32,752 bases of DNA, taken from an uncultured Caryophanales bacterium. GTDB lineage: Bacteria > Bacillota_I > Bacilli_A > RF39 > UBA660. This document shows, in pieces, positions 30,382 through 32,752 of this stretch (positions are counted from its first letter, which is position 1; the number at the start of each line of letters is the position of its first letter). Under the pieces are notes generated by a model, which was not told where the DNA came from, did no database searches, and saw only the letters and a list, made by a program, of their open reading frames with translations. Both the position numbers and the translations under genes were made by a program. The DNA is taken from the NCBI GenBank assembly GCA_947571655.1, contig CANOYR010000017.1:1-32752 (forward strand), given 5' to 3'.

Positions 30382-31680
30382 TTATTCCATGTGTTCTTCG
30401 ATATAATTTCCAGTGAGAATATCTTCACTTGCTGTATATTCTTCGATTTTATTTCCTGTTATTATATCGTCTCCTGATGAAAATGAACCAGAAGCTCCTT
30501 CTGGAATCTGTCCCTGATTTTCTACTGGTTGTGTATTGCTAGTAGAGGTTGATCCAACTGAAGAGAACGTTTTTCCACTTACCCCCATACTAGTAAGTGC
30601 ACTTTTTATTTCTCCCGTACTATTTTCTGAAAAGGATGTATTATTTGCCGCATTACTTGTTGCTTGATATCTACGGTCGTTTTGTATTGAAGTTTGACTA
30701 AATGGACCAGAAACTCCTTCTGGAATCTGTCCTTGATTTCCTACTGGTTGTGTATTGCTAGTAGAGGTTGAACTACCTGAAGGGAACGTTTTTCCACTTA
30801 CTCCCATACTAGTAAGTGCACTTTTCACTTCTCCTGTACTATTTTCTGAAAAAGATGTATTATTTGCTGCCTGATATCTAGGATCATTTTGCATTGCTGA
30901 GGCTTGGTTAGCTGTAGCTACACTTTCAGAATCTATTGTAGAGGTCGTTGAGGGTGTTGAATTGGTGTTTTGCTGATATCTAGGATCATTTTGCATCGCT
31001 GACGTTTGATTGCTAGAGATTCCTTCTTGAGTGGTATATCCCATCACTGTTCCATCCTTTACAATTTGAACACTTCCATCTGGTCGAGTAACAAATTCCA
31101 AATTACCATCTGCAAATGCTTCTTTATGCACAGAATTACTATTTACAAAATTTCCTTGTAATGCTCCTTGAGCACTTGTAGAAATCTTAGTGTAATCTAT
31201 ATTTTGAGCTGTGTCAGAAGATACCGTTTGAGTATTGCTAGTAGATGGCGTCGATTGAGATGTTTCTACAGCGGCACTACCAGATTGACTTGCTCCACCA
31301 CTTGTATTTGCAGTTGCACTTCCTCCTGTAGATACTCCCATCGCGTCAAGTTTACTAATCGCATCTCCTAAATTTGCTTCGATTTTTTGCCTAGATTCTT
31401 CATCAATATCTGCATAACTATTCTTTACATATTCAGATAAAAATTTGGAAAATTTTAGAATTGCTTCTGTAAATTTCGGTACATTTCCTTGAAGTTGTTC
31501 AATATTAGCGAAGTATTGATCACTTGCTCCCTGCACTGTTTGAAATGCACCATTTTCTCTTAACTTTGTTATTTCTGAATGCATACTTTCACATATCTCA
31601 GATATTTGTAAGGATACATTATTTAGTTTAGAACTGTTATTGATAAGTCCCTCTATACTTAAGGTTTTTACTCCATCCAT
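30382..31680 (-). CDS. Type VII candidate substrate: WXG100-like head with SYxxxD motif and long Ser/Thr/Asn repeat tail
   Basis: A 432-aa protein. The head (about 1-115) is helical and of the same family as the 117- and 121-aa proteins: GAFQTVQGASDQYFANIE, VPKFTEAILKFSKFL, SYADID, ISKLDAMGV. The rest is low-complexity Ser/Thr/Asn/Gln/Gly, built from QNDPRYQ-type units (three copies) and a 73-residue block present twice (NNTSFSENSTGE...GQIPEG). It ends with two copies of DIxTGNxIEEYT/EH. No signal peptide, membrane segment or toxin domain. GGGAGG is seven bases before the ATG at 31680. It resembles an LXG-like exported protein with a stalk in place of a toxin. Confidence 0.78.
   Translation of the reverse strand: MDGVKTLSIEGLINNSSKLNNVSLQISEICESMHSEITKLRENGAFQTVQGASDQYFANIEQLQGNVPKFTEAILKFSKFLSEYVKNSYADIDEESRQKIEANLGDAISKLDAMGVSTGGSATANTSGGASQSGSAAVETSQSTPSTSNTQTVSSDTAQNIDYTKISTSAQGALQGNFVNSNSVHKEAFADGNLEFVTRPDGSVQIVKDGTVMGYTTQEGISSNQTSAMQNDPRYQQNTNSTPSTTSTIDSESVATANQASAMQNDPRYQAANNTSFSENSTGEVKSALTSMGVSGKTFPSGSSTSTSNTQPVGNQGQIPEGVSGPFSQTSIQNDRRYQATSNAANNTSFSENSTGEIKSALTSMGVSGKTFSSVGSTSTSNTQPVENQGQIPEGASGSFSSGDDIITGNKIEEYTASEDILTGNYIEEHME
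30481..30870 (-). repeat. 219-bp tandem duplication in the 432-aa gene
   Basis: Two adjoining copies begin at 30481 and 30700 and are offset by 219 bases (73 codons). They stay close to identical for about 170 bases, with mostly scattered single-base differences. This is consistent with a fairly recent in-frame duplication. Confidence 0.85.
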
Positions 31681-31772
31681 TTCATAGCCTCCCAATCAAT
31701 GATTCTCTGCTCATTTTTATTATTTTTCATAATCTTATTTGTTTATTTTAATGCTTATTTATATTTACTACT

Positions 31773-32081
31773 TTAGTATGGGAATAAGGTGTTTTTAACA
31801 GCAGCAGCATTGGCAGCCGCTGTATCTACATGAATTTCGGTATCTCCTTTTAGAGTATCCATGGCTAACACATAGTTTCTATTTAGTTCTTGGATAATTG
31901 TTTGATATGCTGTTAAATTTTCTGCATATTCTATTGAAGCTAAATCGGTCCAAGCTTCTGCTGTTCCTTCGACAATTTGAGTAATACTATTTATTATTCC
32001 TGTTAATTCTTCTGATTTATTTAAAACGTTTTGTACAGTTGCACTGATTTCTTCTGGTTGCATTGATAAATTTCCATTCAT
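31773..32081 (-). CDS. WXG100-like protein with WTD in place of WXG
   Basis: A 102-aa helical protein with EAWTDLASIEYAENL (Trp 44; Asp replaces Gly). Its C-terminus is Ala-rich (HVDTAAANAAAVKNTLFPY). TAGGAGG is seven bases before the ATG. It lies about 90 bases before the 432-aa gene and could form a pair with it. A palindrome, TATCAT-AAA-ATGATA (32122-32136), lies in the upstream region and may be part of its control. Confidence 0.78.
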   Translation of the reverse strand: MNGNLSMQPEEISATVQNVLNKSEELTGIINSITQIVEGTAEAWTDLASIEYAENLTAYQTIIQELNRNYVLAMDTLKGDTEIHVDTAAANAAAVKNTLFPY

Positions 32082-32215
32082 ATTATATCCTCCTATTTTT
32101 ATTGATTTTATATTTTAAGAGTATCATAAAATGATAAAATGTGCAAAAAAAATTCTAACATTTGTCATTGTTTGATATCTCTTATTTGTAAATACTATTT
32201 TATAATTTATTAAAT

Positions 32216-32752
32216 TTAAAAATAGTAATTTCCATTTTCTCCTATTTGAACACGATCTTTTCCTGGATTTGTATTTGCCCTAAATCTTGTAAAACTATGG
32301 TTTCTTGTTCCATTTAGTGCATCTTCTACAGCCTGTTCAACATAATTTGGAATTTTTGAACTATCCTTTAAATAAGATTTGGTTATATTTCCATTCCAAG
32401 CAACGAATTGTCCTTTTGCCTTAGCTTGAGCCAGAGGGTTACTTCCACCATAATTAGACCACTGAGGACTCTCACAACGATTTAGAATCGTCGAAGCAAC
32501 TGCTAGGGCTCCTTCATAAGAATGGTTATCTTCTCCCCCAACTAGTGCCATTAATTGACGTTTATCTTCTTCTGATAATTGATAAGATTGTGCTGTATAA
32601 TGATCTCCTGGTTGTAATGTTCCTGTCTGAGTAGTTGTTACTATTGGAGTCGTATTATTCGTAGTTGCTGTTTGATCCACAGCTGTTTGTAAAGTATTAG
32701 CTACGTCTGGTGTGATTGAAAGATTTGGATCTATCGCTGGAGTTGCTGTTTG
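32216..32752 (-). CDS. SleB-like cell wall hydrolase, N-terminus beyond the window
   Basis: The frame is open to the window's right edge, giving at least 178 residues; the true start is outside. The visible N-terminal 60 residues are Thr/Ala/Pro/Asn-rich and disordered, followed by a Hydrolase_2/SleB-type domain: SEEDKRQLMALVGGEDNHSYEGALAVASTILNRC in sections, then SNYGG and AKGQFVAW. The Glu in GGED corresponds to the catalytic Glu of the family. In spores SleB cuts cortex; here, next to type VII genes and with a Thr-rich linker, it may instead be an exported or machine-associated peptidoglycan hydrolase. A weak AT-only inverted repeat (32193-32227) overlaps the stop. Confidence 0.78.
   Translation of the reverse strand, partial: QTATPAIDPNLSITPDVANTLQTAVDQTATTNNTTPIVTTTQTGTLQPGDHYTAQSYQLSEEDKRQLMALVGGEDNHSYEGALAVASTILNRCESPQWSNYGGSNPLAQAKAKGQFVAWNGNITKSYLKDSSKIPNYVEQAVEDALNGTRNHSFTRFRANTNPGKDRVQIGENGNYYF

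Noticed and set aside
31168..31371. Cys/Ser/Thr-rich plus-strand open frame
   Set aside because: It is the antisense shadow of the low-complexity region of the 432-aa protein.
1..32752. Mycoplasma-type genetic code (TGA as Trp)
   Set aside because: TGA terminates several genes in ATGA overlaps with conserved downstream starts, and Trp is encoded by TGG throughout.
1..32752. Mobile element or prophage
   Set aside because: No transposase, integrase, phage structural gene or terminal repeats were seen; the genes are chromosomal housekeeping, sporulation and secretion functions.
1..32752. tRNA or rRNA genes
   Set aside because: No cloverleaf-like GC-richer segments or rRNA signatures were noticed in the gaps, all of which are short and AT-rich.

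Overview
This is a low-GC window (about 30% G+C by eye) from a spore-forming Bacillota. It carries sigG, spoIVFA/spoIVFB-type genes and a ylmC-type gene next to sigG. It also has a radC-mreC-mreD-spoIVFA-spoIVFB order that recalls Bacillus subtilis but lacks mreB and minCD. TGA is used as a stop (several ATGA stop/start overlaps), so this is the standard bacterial code and not the Mollicutes code. A 'KGFAIS' pilin-like protein, a TSCPD protein and a vWA/BspA-type repeat protein fit an uncultured gut lineage of Bacilli (RF39/Erysipelotrichia-like). That placement is inference.

Layout. 1-270: end of an unidentified gene. 271-1383: M29 aminopeptidase (-), divergent from a small Tyr/Asn-rich coat-like protein (+). 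1719-4661: a compact SMC (-) with its own promoter. 4877-6440: an orphan protein and a degenerate polysaccharide-deacetylase-fold protein. 6606-9005: a large vWA plus 24-residue-repeat surface protein. 9188-12520: U32 protein, membrane thioredoxin-like protein and TrmL, probably one operon. 12615-15330: two GT-C-like polytopic membrane proteins, convergent. 15372-17266: sigG, an orphan, a TSCPD protein and ylmC as one (-) operon. 17312-18043: pilin-like protein. 18130-21865: SPOR-like orphan, radC, mreC, mreD, spoIVFA and spoIVFB (-).

22099-32752 is an unusual type VIIb secretion locus. On the + strand a strong promoter drives a two-gene WXG100-type cassette that ends at a terminator. On the - strand lie a SleB-like hydrolase (cut by the window edge), a WXG100-like protein, a 432-aa repeat protein with a WXG100-like head, then essC, a YukD/EsaB ubiquitin-like protein and six small, mostly helical proteins, ending at a terminator. 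No EssA, EssB or EsaA is visible. Three proteins share a second helical-hairpin signature with a conserved S-Y-x-x-x-D motif, resembling the YxxxD/E export signal of actinobacterial ESX substrates. I consider this family and its locus the most likely under-described system here.

Smaller points of note are: a sigG leader where a sigma-G-like promoter, a terminator-like hairpin and the ribosome-binding site overlap; two genes whose only well-placed start codons are non-canonical (ATT for spoIVFB, ATA for a membrane protein); and a sigma-K-like promoter before the coat-like gene.
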